DNA from: Flavisolibacter ginsengisoli DSM 18119
Lineage (GTDB): Bacteria; Bacteroidota; Bacteroidia; Chitinophagales; Chitinophagaceae
Length of the DNA stretch: 64,000 nt
Assembly: GCF_900129295.1 (NCBI RefSeq)
Contig: NZ_FQUU01000001.1
Coordinates: forward strand, 186,001 to 250,000
Direction of reading: 5' to 3'
Position numbers and translations under genes: made by a program. Positions within the stretch are counted from its first letter, which is position 1. Every line of letters starts with the position of its first letter. The notes beneath the pieces were generated by a model. It was not told the DNA's origin. It searched no databases and worked only from the letters and a program-made list of their open reading frames with translations. Shown piece after piece: positions 54,780 to 63,658 of the stretch.

Positions 54780-54863
54780 ACTAAGACCGGGAGGCATGAG
54801 CGAGCGCCAGTCACATTTCGTTTCCGTAACACCCCTCCTATAACCTGCCCTTCAGCGCCTGCC

Positions 54864-56165
54864 CTACAATGATTTCAGGTATTCAATAATGTCCTGCTTT
54901 TCTGCGGCAGATAAACCCAGGGAGAAATGATCATTATAGTGGTTGACAACATCCGAATAGGTAGCAAACCGCCCATCATGATAAAAACCGCCTTTTTCCC
55001 TGGCAAATAATCCTCCCAGTGGTGTGGTTCTATATTTTCCCGTAGGTGACCGCATGGCTTCAAAATCATCAATTCCCAGTTCGGCACCTGTATGCAATAT
55101 ATTATCTGCCAGCAAAGGAGCTGCATGGCAGGTGTTGCATTTGGCTTTTGACATAAACAACCCTTTGCCTCTTCCTGCCATTTGAACATCAAAGCTGCCT
55201 GCTGGTGGTAATGGGACTTTTATAGAATGCTGGTAAGCTCTTAATGCAGGGAGTTTTGAAGTGATCAGGTCTGGATTGTGGGTGACATTCCAAAAGCCAT
55301 TTTCAACAGCTATGGGATATTTGACAGGGTTGTTCAAACGATCATCATGAAAGTTTCCTTTACCATGCATTTCAAGGTTGCCAACAAAAGCATTCCAATA
55401 ACTGATATCTCCCCACCCGGTATAGGTAGTAAGATCAATGCCTTTTAATCCAAAGGCAGCAGGAATTAGATTGGCGGCTACAGAACCATCTGGTTTCAAT
55501 GCCTTTCCATCCATGAACAATACGGCAGCAAATTTACCCGGTCCCCAGGCACTAAGAACAGAACGTAATGTAGGTTCATCAACATGCAGCATACTGGCAA
55601 TGGGTTGTGCATTATCAGTTAATGAAATGATGGTTCCCACATTCAGATCCCTGTTTGGCCAGCCATCGAGGCGCTTCCCTATTCCCGGGGCAAAGGAATT
55701 GTCTACAGTAGAATGACAGGAAGCACAAGTGATGCCAACCGAGGTTAAATTACCAGAAGTATTAAAGGTGCCCTTTACCCCCACCACTGCATTCAATTTT
55801 AAAAGTGCAACAGTAGTTGCCGGATCATCAAGGTCAATGGCACCGGACCGAATAGCCGATACCACATCAGCTGGCAGTGCATTTGCGTCAACTTTCAATC
55901 CTACAGCGAGTGCCGTTTTAGGACTAACACCACCTCCATAACCACCATGCTTTGTTCCTAGAATAGCTTTGTCCAAATGCAGTACGCCACTCCAGAAATC
56001 CTCATCACCAAAAGTATCATGCCGAAAGATATCCTTCCCTGCAGCAATCAATGCCGGGTCATTATCCGTATTCTTGTCTTTATTATGATCATCCTTTTTG
56101 CATTGGGCAAGAATGGTAATTGTGGCCAATAAAACAATTACGATCGTTTGATTTTTGTAACGCAT
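54864..56165 (-). CDS. Di-heme cytochrome c lipoprotein
   Basis: 433 residues. The signal sequence ends in a lipobox (ITILAQC, Cys22), so it is a lipoprotein, outer- or inner-membrane attached. Two CXXCH heme sites are visible: C147-x2-C150-H151 (TCASCH) and C343-x2-C346-H347 (KCNTCH). The C-terminal AMRSPTGKYRTTPLGGLFARE and GFYHDGRFATYSDVVNHYN resemble the cytochrome c peroxidase/MauG family tail. The spacing is larger than in a minimal di-heme peroxidase. Electron transfer or peroxidase activity in the periplasm is likely. A cupredoxin gene lies upstream, separated by 555 bp. Confidence 0.9.
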   Translation of the reverse strand: MRYKNQTIVIVLLATITILAQCKKDDHNKDKNTDNDPALIAAGKDIFRHDTFGDEDFWSGVLHLDKAILGTKHGGYGGGVSPKTALAVGLKVDANALPADVVSAIRSGAIDLDDPATTVALLKLNAVVGVKGTFNTSGNLTSVGITCASCHSTVDNSFAPGIGKRLDGWPNRDLNVGTIISLTDNAQPIASMLHVDEPTLRSVLSAWGPGKFAAVLFMDGKALKPDGSVAANLIPAAFGLKGIDLTTYTGWGDISYWNAFVGNLEMHGKGNFHDDRLNNPVKYPIAVENGFWNVTHNPDLITSKLPALRAYQHSIKVPLPPAGSFDVQMAGRGKGLFMSKAKCNTCHAAPLLADNILHTGAELGIDDFEAMRSPTGKYRTTPLGGLFAREKGGFYHDGRFATYSDVVNHYNDHFSLGLSAAEKQDIIEYLKSL

Positions 56166-56720
56166 AGTTCTCCGGTTTACCTGGTAATAAATAATTAGTA
56201 TAGAAGATTCAAGCAGCAGGAAAAGCTTCCACTTTTTATAATGTTCATTCCTGGTTTTTTCTGCCTGCTCTGTTAGAGGTACTTAAACAATAGAGCTGTT
56301 AAAAATTAAAAGGTTACAGCGAAGGGCAATAATTTTTGAACTATTTTCTTTGACCATAACCAAGGTATGGCTATTAGGGACAAACTGTCAATTATTTGGT
56401 TCTACATCAAAGCCATGTCTAAAAGATTGCGGGTGCTTTTATGCTATAGAAGAAAGGTTCATTCTGCGCTGGAAGATTATCATAGGACGGAATGGGAAAC
56501 GTTTTTTCCCAGGAAACCTTACGCAACTGTGGTTTTTCCATACATGCGCATAAGGCCAACAGCTTATAATGAAATTAGCAATGGCTCAATAAGACAAAAA
56601 AGCATGTACACTATACGATTTCATTCACTTCATTTCAGTATATATAATTTTCACAGGGCACGGTTAATTGCTGTGTATATATCAACGTGAAATTTCTATG
56701 AAGAAACAATTACGGTCTTT
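56166..56720. other. Intergenic region between cytochrome and cupredoxin genes
   Basis: 555 bp. Two overlapping plus-strand open frames (56350-56553 and 56367-56690) lie here but encode no recognisable protein. I see no other structure. Confidence 0.5.
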
Positions 56721-57107
56721 TTAATTAACCACAACCGCAGCTTTCATAGCAGCATGATAGATACAATGGTAAGCAACCGTTCCAACCGAATTGAAAGTAT
56801 GGCTGTATTTATCACCATAATTCAGATCAGTACTGGTGAAGCTGCCATCATCAGCGGTAACAGTATGAACCATATTATCATTGTTGGTCCATGTTACGGT
56901 GGTGCCAGCCTTAACAGTTAATGAGGCAGGACCAAACTTCATGCTTGCTATACTGATGTTGTTTCCTGCAGGGGCAGGAGCAGGATTATTATTATTGGTA
57001 TTATTGCCATACCCATTACTGGCGTTGTTTCCTTTGCTGCATGCAATAAACAGCAGGCTTCCGCAAATAAGCAACATTACTGTCTTCAGTGAATGCCTGG
57101 TTTTCAT
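56721..57107 (-). CDS. Plastocyanin/azurin-like copper lipoprotein
   Basis: 128 residues: a signal sequence with lipobox (FIACS, Cys23), an Asn/Gly/Pro-rich linker (24-50), then a type I copper domain with all four ligands visible: His81 (NMVHTV), Cys115 and His118 (YHCIYHAAM), and Met121. Such cupredoxins shuttle electrons on the outside of the cytoplasmic membrane. A di-heme cytochrome gene follows on the same strand after 555 bp, a plausible redox partner but not an evident operon. Confidence 0.92.
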   Translation of the reverse strand: MKTRHSLKTVMLLICGSLLFIACSKGNNASNGYGNNTNNNNPAPAPAGNNISIASMKFGPASLTVKAGTTVTWTNNDNMVHTVTADDGSFTSTDLNYGDKYSHTFNSVGTVAYHCIYHAAMKAAVVVN

Positions 57108-57321
57108 GTTTTTATTAATAGATACGGATGCTGTTGCCTGCTGGTTGCCTGCAAGACAGTATGAACCCTGTAAATTCAGAAGAGATCAATTGGAATACTT
57201 CATGGAATAAGAATTACACTACCAATTCCCGGAGGTATTAAAATGGAAATTTTATAAGTGGAGATTTGATAAAGTTATATTATACTACCTGGTTTACTTA
57301 CTACCTGGAAACCTTTGCTTT

Positions 57322-57624
57322 CTAGCCCTGGTCATGGGTCGCAATCATAACTTGAATATCTGCTGAAGTTGAACTCTTAAGGGTTTCAATATATAAATGT
57401 TTACCTATCAAACCATGGTTACCCTGGAAAGCCAGGAAACAGGAGCCCTGGGGCATCATATTGCCATATAAATCACTTTCCATTATATATACTTTTTCTA
57501 ATGCAGGATATTTAAATACGCGGCCAACCAGGTCGATAGGGGCGTTGAGAGGCTCAGTTGTCAATTGAAGTTTTAAAGATTGAATGGTTTCATCATCTAT
57601 ATTGAATTCTGTACTATTTGTCAT
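57322..57624 (-). CDS. Hypothetical protein
   Basis: 100 residues starting MTNSTEFNIDDET, with normal amino-acid composition, no signal peptide and no membrane segment. I do not recognise it. The middle part has beta-strand character (EKVYIMESDLYG, SCFLAFQGNHGLIGKHLYIETL). It lies between the cupredoxin gene and the divergent patatin gene. Confidence 0.55.
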   Translation of the reverse strand: MTNSTEFNIDDETIQSLKLQLTTEPLNAPIDLVGRVFKYPALEKVYIMESDLYGNMMPQGSCFLAFQGNHGLIGKHLYIETLKSSTSADIQVMIATHDQG

Positions 57625-57842
57625 TTGTTTAGTTTTTCAGTGTTTCTAAAGGTCGCTTTTATATAAGAATTATACTTACATCATTGCATCAAAATGTTGC
57701 ATTATTATTTGATTCTTTTCATGCAGTACTGTGCATCATTCGCCTTTTACCGTTTTTGCGCCCCGGCATACTAGTTTTCCTATAAAAAATACGCGCTAAT
57801 GAAAGCTTCCTGCCTTCGGAAAATTGGAATAAATTCACTTAC

Positions 57843-58730
57843 ATGAAAAAGGTTCACCTGGTACTGGGCAGTGGTGGGGCCAGGGGCATGGCACATATAG
57901 GAGTAATAGACGTGCTGGAAGAAACAGGTCATGAGATCATCAGCATTACCGGCTGCTCTATGGGCGCAGTAGTGGGTGGCATGTACGCCGCAGGATACCA
58001 TGCTGCTTATAAGGAATGGATGCTGAGGCTTACGAAAACATTACTCTTTAAAATATTGGATTTCACGCTTACCAGGCAAGGGTTTCTGAAAGGAGAGCGC
58101 CTTTTCAATCTATTGAAAAAAGTAACAGGGCAGCAACAAATAGAGGACCTGCATATCCCTTTTGTGGCGGTGGCCACTGATATGGTTCAAAATAAGGAAG
58201 TATATTATAGATCCGGGGATATGTATAAAGCGCTTAGAGCCTCTATTGCCATTCCGGGTGTTTTTACACCTGTGCTGGAGAATGGGCAATTTTTGGTGGA
58301 TGGAGGTGTATTGAATCCCCTCCCCCTGAACCTTGTGCAGAAAAATAAGGATGAGTTTATTATTGCTGTAAATGTTAATGGAGCATCTTCCCCAACCATG
58401 ACCACATTGGAGGTGAAACAGGAAGTGACAGCGCTATGGAAATGGCTCAATCCCCTTATGCAAAAAGAAAACAAACCTAAAGACCTCTTGCCTATTTCTG
58501 AATATTCTTTAAGGGAATTGCTACTCTCTTCCTATAATATGACCCAGGATCGCCTTGCTTCCTATTTATTGAAGACCTATCCTCCTGATATTTTAATAGA
58601 AATACCAAGAAACAGCTGTTCCACCTTTGAATTCTATAAGGCCAGGTATATGATAGACCTGGGCAGGAATGCATGCACCAGGGCTTTAGAACACAACCAA
58701 CAACCTGATGGGAAGCCCGAAGTTGACTAA
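57843..58730 (+). CDS. Patatin-like phospholipase family protein
   Basis: 295 residues of the RssA/NTE-like patatin group. The oxyanion loop is GSGGARGMAHIGV (9-21), the nucleophile is Ser39 in GCSMGAVVGG, and the catalytic Asp is in VDGGVLNPLP. No signal peptide or membrane segment, so it is a cytosolic esterase/lysophospholipase. The C-terminal part (about 200-295) is family-like but unassigned. Start at ATG 57843, which directly opens the conserved VHLVLGSGGARG. Confidence 0.92.
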   Translation: MKKVHLVLGSGGARGMAHIGVIDVLEETGHEIISITGCSMGAVVGGMYAAGYHAAYKEWMLRLTKTLLFKILDFTLTRQGFLKGERLFNLLKKVTGQQQIEDLHIPFVAVATDMVQNKEVYYRSGDMYKALRASIAIPGVFTPVLENGQFLVDGGVLNPLPLNLVQKNKDEFIIAVNVNGASSPTMTTLEVKQEVTALWKWLNPLMQKENKPKDLLPISEYSLRELLLSSYNMTQDRLASYLLKTYPPDILIEIPRNSCSTFEFYKARYMIDLGRNACTRALEHNQQPDGKPEVD

Positions 58731-59008
58731 CCCATCTCACGCTTAAGCCTCAGTTTCAATAACTAATATCAGTGTTAATCATAAAAAGGTCTGATGCAGG
58801 TCATCATATTTAAGTTTTATATGTCACAGCTTTGTGGGGCGAATAGAGAAACATGTGAAAACCCTGGTTGCTATATCTCTCCTTCCTGATTACCTGAATT
58901 TATTTTTTGGAGACGGCCTTTTTACCCGGCCTGTTTGTATACATACCAGTAATTATCATTTACATCCATTCTTTATAAAGAATTCAACCATCATATAAAA
59001 AGTTTATT

Positions 59009-59353
59009 ATGAAAACGATCGTGTTTTTTTTAATAATGAGTATTTTCTCCACTACAGCCTTTGCCCAGGCAAAGCCATGTAAAAATGCCACATCACATCA
59101 AACAGCCCAGGCTTTTAAATGCAATAAAAAAACTGATGTGTCATCAAAAGAACAGGCTAAAACCGAAGTGCTCAAAATATACACCTGTCGTATGCACCCT
59201 GACGTGGTATTGGATAAAGACGGTAATTGTTATGAATGCGTCAAATCTACGTCTGTAAAGATCTATACCTGCCGCATACACCCTGATGTAGTATTAGATA
59301 AAGACGGCAACTGCTATGAATGCGCCAAAACTGCTTCGGCAAAAGGCTTTTAG
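59009..59353 (+). CDS. Exported protein with two heavy-metal-binding (HMBD-like) repeats
   Basis: 114 residues. The signal peptide ends at about AFAQ, then a Lys/Thr-rich linker. Two 27-residue repeats follow, residues 56-82 and 84-110, each starting KIYTCR[MI]HPDVVLDK. They resemble the heavy-metal-binding domain YTCPMHPEVxxDKPGxCPxCGM found in copper and cobalt-zinc efflux proteins. The Pro of CPMHP is Arg here, and the second copy has Ile for Met. Each copy keeps two further cysteines (NCYEC). The DNA of the two copies differs mainly at synonymous sites, indicating an old, selected duplication. Predicted to be periplasmic; probably binds a soft metal ion. Confidence 0.75.
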   Translation: MKTIVFFLIMSIFSTTAFAQAKPCKNATSHQTAQAFKCNKKTDVSSKEQAKTEVLKIYTCRMHPDVVLDKDGNCYECVKSTSVKIYTCRIHPDVVLDKDGNCYECAKTASAKGF

Positions 59354-59378
59354 TGGTTTGATAACACTCATTCATTAA

Positions 59379-60080
59379 TCAGGATACAGTCTTGTTTGCT
59401 GAACCAACAAACCTGTATCCTACACCTGACTCAGTTAATAAATAAACTGGCCTGTTAGGGTCATCCTCTATTTTCTTTCTCAACTGGGCTACAAATACAC
59501 GCAGGTATTGTGACTGGTGGATATAACCAGGCCCCCAAATAGCCCGAAGTAAGAACTGGTGGGTCAATACTTTACCTTCATTGCGCATCAATAAAGCAAG
59601 AAGACTATATTCAGTATTGGTAAGTTTGAGTACCTCCCCTTTTTTCTTAACCATCCTGTTTGTAAGGTCAATCTTGATATCTGTGAAATCTATCAATGAT
59701 TCTCCTTCATCCATGCTTGAACTTCTTAATGCTGAACGGATACGCGCCAACAGTTCACCTGCACGAAATGGTTTAGATAGATAATCATTGGCTCCATTAT
59801 CCAATGCCCTGATTATATCCTCTTCATTTTTCTGTACAGAAAGGATTATAACAGGATTGGTATACCACTTTCGAAGTTTCTGAAGTACAGAGTGCCCGCT
59901 TTCATCGGGAAGTCCCAAATCAAGCAATATTAATTCTGGTGGATGATTGCCAGCCATGATCAATCCTTCTTTTGCATTGCTGGCCTGCCGGACCACATAG
60001 TTATTGGTTTGTAATGTTATCTCCAAAAGCTTGCGGATCTGGGGCTCATCATCAATGACCAATATTTCCTGTCTGTTCAT
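59379..60080 (-). CDS. kdpE: KdpE-like OmpR-family response regulator
   Basis: 233 residues. The receiver domain has the acidic pocket DDE (10-12), phosphoacceptor Asp54 (LLDLGLPDESG) and Lys in YLSKPF. The C-terminal winged helix has LTNTEYSLLALLMRNEGKVLTHQFLLRAIWG, the KdpE/OmpR pattern. It is encoded after a KdpD-like kinase, with its ATG 29 bp inside the end of that gene. A sequence resembling the E. coli KdpE site lies upstream of the kinase, next to kup. No kdpFABC is nearby, so this KdpE likely controls kup and/or its own operon. Confidence 0.92.
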   Translation of the reverse strand: MNRQEILVIDDEPQIRKLLEITLQTNNYVVRQASNAKEGLIMAGNHPPELILLDLGLPDESGHSVLQKLRKWYTNPVIILSVQKNEEDIIRALDNGANDYLSKPFRAGELLARIRSALRSSSMDEGESLIDFTDIKIDLTNRMVKKKGEVLKLTNTEYSLLALLMRNEGKVLTHQFLLRAIWGPGYIHQSQYLRVFVAQLRKKIEDDPNRPVYLLTESGVGYRFVGSANKTVS

Positions 60081-61149
60081 GTATGTAGTTAAAGGAAGTT
60101 GTTTTTACCGGTATCAAAATAATAAACCTGGCACCGCCCATGTTACTTTTTTCAAGGCTTACAGTTCCGGCTAGTGCTTCCGTAAATCCTTTCACAATTG
60201 AAAGCCCCAACCCAGATCCTGCTGTGCCTGATATTCTTGCCCTGGAGAATTTGTGAAATACATCTTTGGTCTCTTTTTCATTAAACCCCCTTCCACTATC
60301 TTCCACTATCAGCTCCAGCACATCAGCCGGGCAGGTAGCTGATACCAATATCTTACTATTGTCCTCTGTGTGAATGGCTGCATTGTTCACCAGGTTGTAG
60401 ATCACCTGGTCAAGCATTCCTTTATCCAAAGAACATAAAGGCATACTTTGATTGACACTGATATCAATACTTCTATGTGGATTGTTCTCTTCCACCCTTT
60501 TCACTATATCATATATCAATTCCACCACATCGCACCAATCCTTTTTAGGTTGAATGTGACCAGACTCCAGCCTTGATATATTCAGCAAATTTTCCACCTG
60601 CTGGTTCAGGCGCAGGGAAGCTTTGGATATCTCGGCTATAAGCATATCCCTGTCGGTCTGCGTCAGGTTATTATTCAATTGTAAATTATCTGCTGCCCCT
60701 ATGATGGCGGCAATAGGTGTACGCAACTCATGAGACAGAGAATTAAGTAAGGTATTATACAATGCTACGCTGTTGGCTCTTTCTTCTTTTAAACGTGAAG
60801 CTTTTTCCAGTTGCCTGATCTTGTATGTTAGCACACCATTGATCAATGCAATGACAAAATACATGGCCAGTAGAATTTTATCTTCAGTAGTTTCTACGTG
60901 CACGGTAAAGCGGGGTGGGATAAAAAAGTAACCCCAGATCATGGCGCTTAAAGTAGCGGCAAGCAATACCGGCAGGATGTCGAATGTTATGGCCAGGAAG
61001 GACACAGTCAATAATAATATCAGGGCAATGACACGGTAGCCCATAAAATGAGATAGTGCGAAACAAACTGCAGATACCATGATCACAATAGCTGTACTGT
61101 ACAGGTACTGCTTTCCTTTTTTAACTGTATGCATCAAATAGGTACTCAT
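60052..61149 (-). CDS. kdpD: KdpD-like sensor kinase lacking the N-terminal KdpD and USP domains
   Basis: 365 residues, less than half the usual KdpD of about 890. Residues about 18-110 hold four membrane helices of the DUF4118 type, with the family motif FFIPPRFTVHVETTEDK. A HisKA domain follows with His140 in LNSLSHELRTPIAA. The HATPase domain carries NLVNNAAIHTEDNS, EDSGRGFNEKE and GSGLGLSIVKGF. The cytosolic KdpD/UspA-like domains that normally precede the membrane region, and sense c-di-AMP in Firmicutes, are absent. Such short forms are common in Bacteroidota to my knowledge. The stop overlaps kdpE. Confidence 0.9.
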   Translation of the reverse strand: MSTYLMHTVKKGKQYLYSTAIVIMVSAVCFALSHFMGYRVIALILLLTVSFLAITFDILPVLLAATLSAMIWGYFFIPPRFTVHVETTEDKILLAMYFVIALINGVLTYKIRQLEKASRLKEERANSVALYNTLLNSLSHELRTPIAAIIGAADNLQLNNNLTQTDRDMLIAEISKASLRLNQQVENLLNISRLESGHIQPKKDWCDVVELIYDIVKRVEENNPHRSIDISVNQSMPLCSLDKGMLDQVIYNLVNNAAIHTEDNSKILVSATCPADVLELIVEDSGRGFNEKETKDVFHKFSRARISGTAGSGLGLSIVKGFTEALAGTVSLEKSNMGGARFIILIPVKTTSFNYIHEQTGNIGH

Positions 61150-61203
61150 GGCTGAAAACTATACAAAAGTAAATGTCTATACAGGATGAAAATGATTAAA
61201 AAA

Positions 61204-61224
61204 GGGGTGTAAAGATTTTATAAA
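61204..61224 (-). promoter_or_regulatory. KdpE-site-like TTTATA-N5-TTTACA-CCCC
   Basis: On the minus strand the intergenic region reads TTTATA, AAATC, TTTACA, CCCC. As I recall it, the E. coli KdpE site at kdpFABC is TTTATA-N5-TTTACA-CCCC, so both half-sites, the spacing and the C run agree. It lies 55 bp before the kdpD-like start and 79 bp before kup, so it could control either or both. Confidence 0.65.
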
Positions 61225-61274
61225 GATTTGAGGGACAAATGGTCCAATATTCCCAAATATCCGGGGCATCACTA

Positions 61275-61282
61275 TAGTTTTG
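61275..61282 (+). promoter_or_regulatory. -7 element upstream of kup
   Basis: TAGTTTTG matches TAnnTTTG and ends 20 bp before ATG 61303. No TTTG is found at the -33 distance, as would be expected of an activator-dependent promoter. Confidence 0.35.
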
Positions 61283-61302
61283 ATCTTTTGAATATTTATT
61301 GA

Positions 61303-63279
61303 ATGTCTTCACACAACAGGGTTTCGCTGGCTGGATTTTTAATTGCATTGGGAATCATTTATGGAGATATCGGTACTTCACCGTTGTACGTTTTGAATGC
61401 CATTATCAGCGGAAAAACCATTACCGAAAACCTGGTAATAGGATCCTTATCGCTCATTATATGGACACTAACCTTACAAACAACAGTGAAATATGTGATC
61501 CTCACCTTGCAGGCTGACAACCGGGGTGAAGGTGGAATATTTTCTTTATTCGCCCTGGTGCGCCGCAGGAAAAGATGGCTGGTGATTCCGGCTATGATGG
61601 GTGGTGCGGCACTGCTGGCTGATGGTATGATCACACCTCCTATTTCGGTGACCTCCGCTATCGAGGGATTAAAGCAAATACCATCACTGGGTCATATCAG
61701 TCAATGGACCATTATTTATATCGTTATTGGTATTTTATCAATGCTGTTCTTTATCCAGCAATTTGGAACTGCTTTTATCGGGCGTTTTTTCGGGCCTGTC
61801 ATGACAGCCTGGTTCTTAATGCTGGCCACACTGGGTGCTTTTCATTTCATGGACCAGTTAACCGTTTTCAAGGCCTTCAATCCCTATTATGGTATCAGGT
61901 TATTAATGACCTATCCTAATGGGTTTTATATTTTAGGTGGTGTATTTCTTTGCACTACAGGAGCGGAGGCATTGTATTCTGACCTTGGACACTGTGGCAA
62001 ATGGAACATACGATACTCGTGGATCTTTGTAAAATCATGCCTGGTGATCAATTACCTGGGTCAGGGAGCCTGGCTGCTTTCACACCATGCAGGAGAGCGG
62101 ATATCATCGGCCATGATAGAAGGAGGCTTTAATCCTTTTTACGGTGTAATGCCCGACTGGTTTTTATATTTCGGCATTGCCATTGCAACGGCGGCGACAA
62201 TTATTGCCAGCCAGGCATTGATATCAGGTTCCTTTACACTTGTCAGTGAGGCCATGCGTCTTAATCTATGGCCCAAACTGAAGATCAGCTATCCTACGGA
62301 GGCAAAAGGACAACTATATGTACCAGCAGTGAACCTGCTGATCTACCTGGGATGTATCGGTATCGTTTTGCATTTTCAAAAAGCTTCCAATATGGAGGCT
62401 GCTTATGGCCTGGCTATCACTATTACCATGATTGCCACTTCCATCCTGTTTTCCAACTACCTTGTCATACGCCGTACCCGGAGCGTGCTTGTTTATTTAT
62501 ACCTATTGGTGTACCTGACCATTGAAGTGAGTTTCCTTTATGCAAACATGGATAAGTTTCCGCATGGAGGTTATGTTACGGTATTGGTTGGCGGGCTGCT
62601 GTTTATGGTCATGTACAACTGGTTCAGAGCCCGGAAGATCAAAAACAGGTATATTGAATTCGTCAGGCTGGACCATTATATTCCTAAAATACAGGAATTA
62701 AGCAATGACAGGTCTGTGATCAAATATGCCACTCACCTGGTATACCTGACAAGTGCCGATAATCCAAAAGAAATAGAGCATAAGATCATTTATTCCATAC
62801 TTAATAAAAAACCAAAAAGAGCGGATATATATTGGTTCATACATGTTGATACAGTTGATGATCCTTATACTTCAGAATATAAAGTTGATCATATCATACC
62901 CAATGACATCATCAGGGTGGAGTTCCGGTTGGGGTTCCGGGTGCAACCACGCATTAACCTGTTGTTCCGCAAAGTGGTGGAAGATCTGGTTGCTAATAAA
63001 GAAGTCAATGTAATGAGCCGCTATGAAAGTCTTGAGAAAGATAAGGTGATGGGTGATTTTCAATTTATTGTTTTGGAAAAATACCTAAGCCAGGACAATG
63101 ACTTGCCAATAATAGAAAGAATGATCATGAAACTGCATTTTTGGATAAAAGCAATTAGTCTTTCAGAAGAAAGAGGATTTGGATTGGACCCCGGCAGTGT
63201 CACAGTTGAAAAGTTTCCTTTGATCGTTTCACCGGTTACTAACCTGAAACTGAAGAGAGTTGAAAAACAATATGGTTAA
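61303..63279 (+). CDS. kup: Kup-family potassium transporter
   Basis: 658-residue KUP/HAK/KT transporter, a proton-coupled K+ uptake system. The N-terminal 12-helix core opens with ALGIIYGDIGTSPLY, the family signature, and contains GALLADGMITPPISV, FFLGGVF-type blocks and the TLTLQTTVKYVILTLQADNRGEGG loop. The C-terminal cytosolic domain (about 455-658) ends with the FYYG-type region reduced to FGLDPGSVTVEKFP. Divergent from the kdpDE-like genes, with a KdpE-like site between. A 38-codon ORF starts inside its last codons. Confidence 0.95.
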   Translation: MSSHNRVSLAGFLIALGIIYGDIGTSPLYVLNAIISGKTITENLVIGSLSLIIWTLTLQTTVKYVILTLQADNRGEGGIFSLFALVRRRKRWLVIPAMMGGAALLADGMITPPISVTSAIEGLKQIPSLGHISQWTIIYIVIGILSMLFFIQQFGTAFIGRFFGPVMTAWFLMLATLGAFHFMDQLTVFKAFNPYYGIRLLMTYPNGFYILGGVFLCTTGAEALYSDLGHCGKWNIRYSWIFVKSCLVINYLGQGAWLLSHHAGERISSAMIEGGFNPFYGVMPDWFLYFGIAIATAATIIASQALISGSFTLVSEAMRLNLWPKLKISYPTEAKGQLYVPAVNLLIYLGCIGIVLHFQKASNMEAAYGLAITITMIATSILFSNYLVIRRTRSVLVYLYLLVYLTIEVSFLYANMDKFPHGGYVTVLVGGLLFMVMYNWFRARKIKNRYIEFVRLDHYIPKIQELSNDRSVIKYATHLVYLTSADNPKEIEHKIIYSILNKKPKRADIYWFIHVDTVDDPYTSEYKVDHIIPNDIIRVEFRLGFRVQPRINLLFRKVVEDLVANKEVNVMSRYESLEKDKVMGDFQFIVLEKYLSQDNDLPIIERMIMKLHFWIKAISLSEERGFGLDPGSVTVEKFPLIVSPVTNLKLKRVEKQYG

Positions 63280-63388
63280 CTCCAAACAGAAACTAAAAGA
63301 CCTGTTTTTTATTTTGCTTTCCTGGCTGATAGCACTGTCCCTTGTGTATATTATCATAGTCAAATTCAGGATATTGCTTCACAGGTAA
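63272..63388 (+). CDS. Putative 38-residue membrane protein overlapping kup
   Basis: ATG 63272-63274 lies within the final codons of kup (stop TAA 63277-63279, 8-bp overlap), and the frame closes at TAA 63386-63388. The peptide has a basic N-terminus (MVNSKQKLKD), one long hydrophobic helix (LFFILLSWLIALSLVYIIIV) and a basic end (KFRILLHR). Overlap with the upstream stop suggests translational coupling, and the size and topology recall KdpF, the small subunit that stabilises KdpABC. That parallel is inference; I know no described Kup accessory peptide. Confidence 0.6.
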   Translation: MVNSKQKLKDLFFILLSWLIALSLVYIIIVKFRILLHR

Positions 63389-63658
63389 TTCCCATTTATT
63401 CGGGTAAGGGTTTAACCAGGGGAGATTTCCCGCCCCTTATAGCTCATTCTATTTTCTGAAATGTACAGACCAGGATTTAGTTATTTTCCCATTTTGTATA
63501 ATGGAGACAACTTATCCTTTTCTAAAGCCTAAACAAGCTCCCCTCCATTCTTAAAATTCTAAAGATTACCCGGTAATTAATTGGAATTGGTATAATATTT
63601 TAAATAATGAAGTACTACCCTTTTAAAGTATTTACTATTAAATCAAAAATTCTAACTA

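Noticed and set aside
56350-56690. Two overlapping plus-strand frames (67 and 107 codons)
   Set aside because: No recognisable domain, no signal sequence, unusual composition, and mutual overlap; treated as chance frames.
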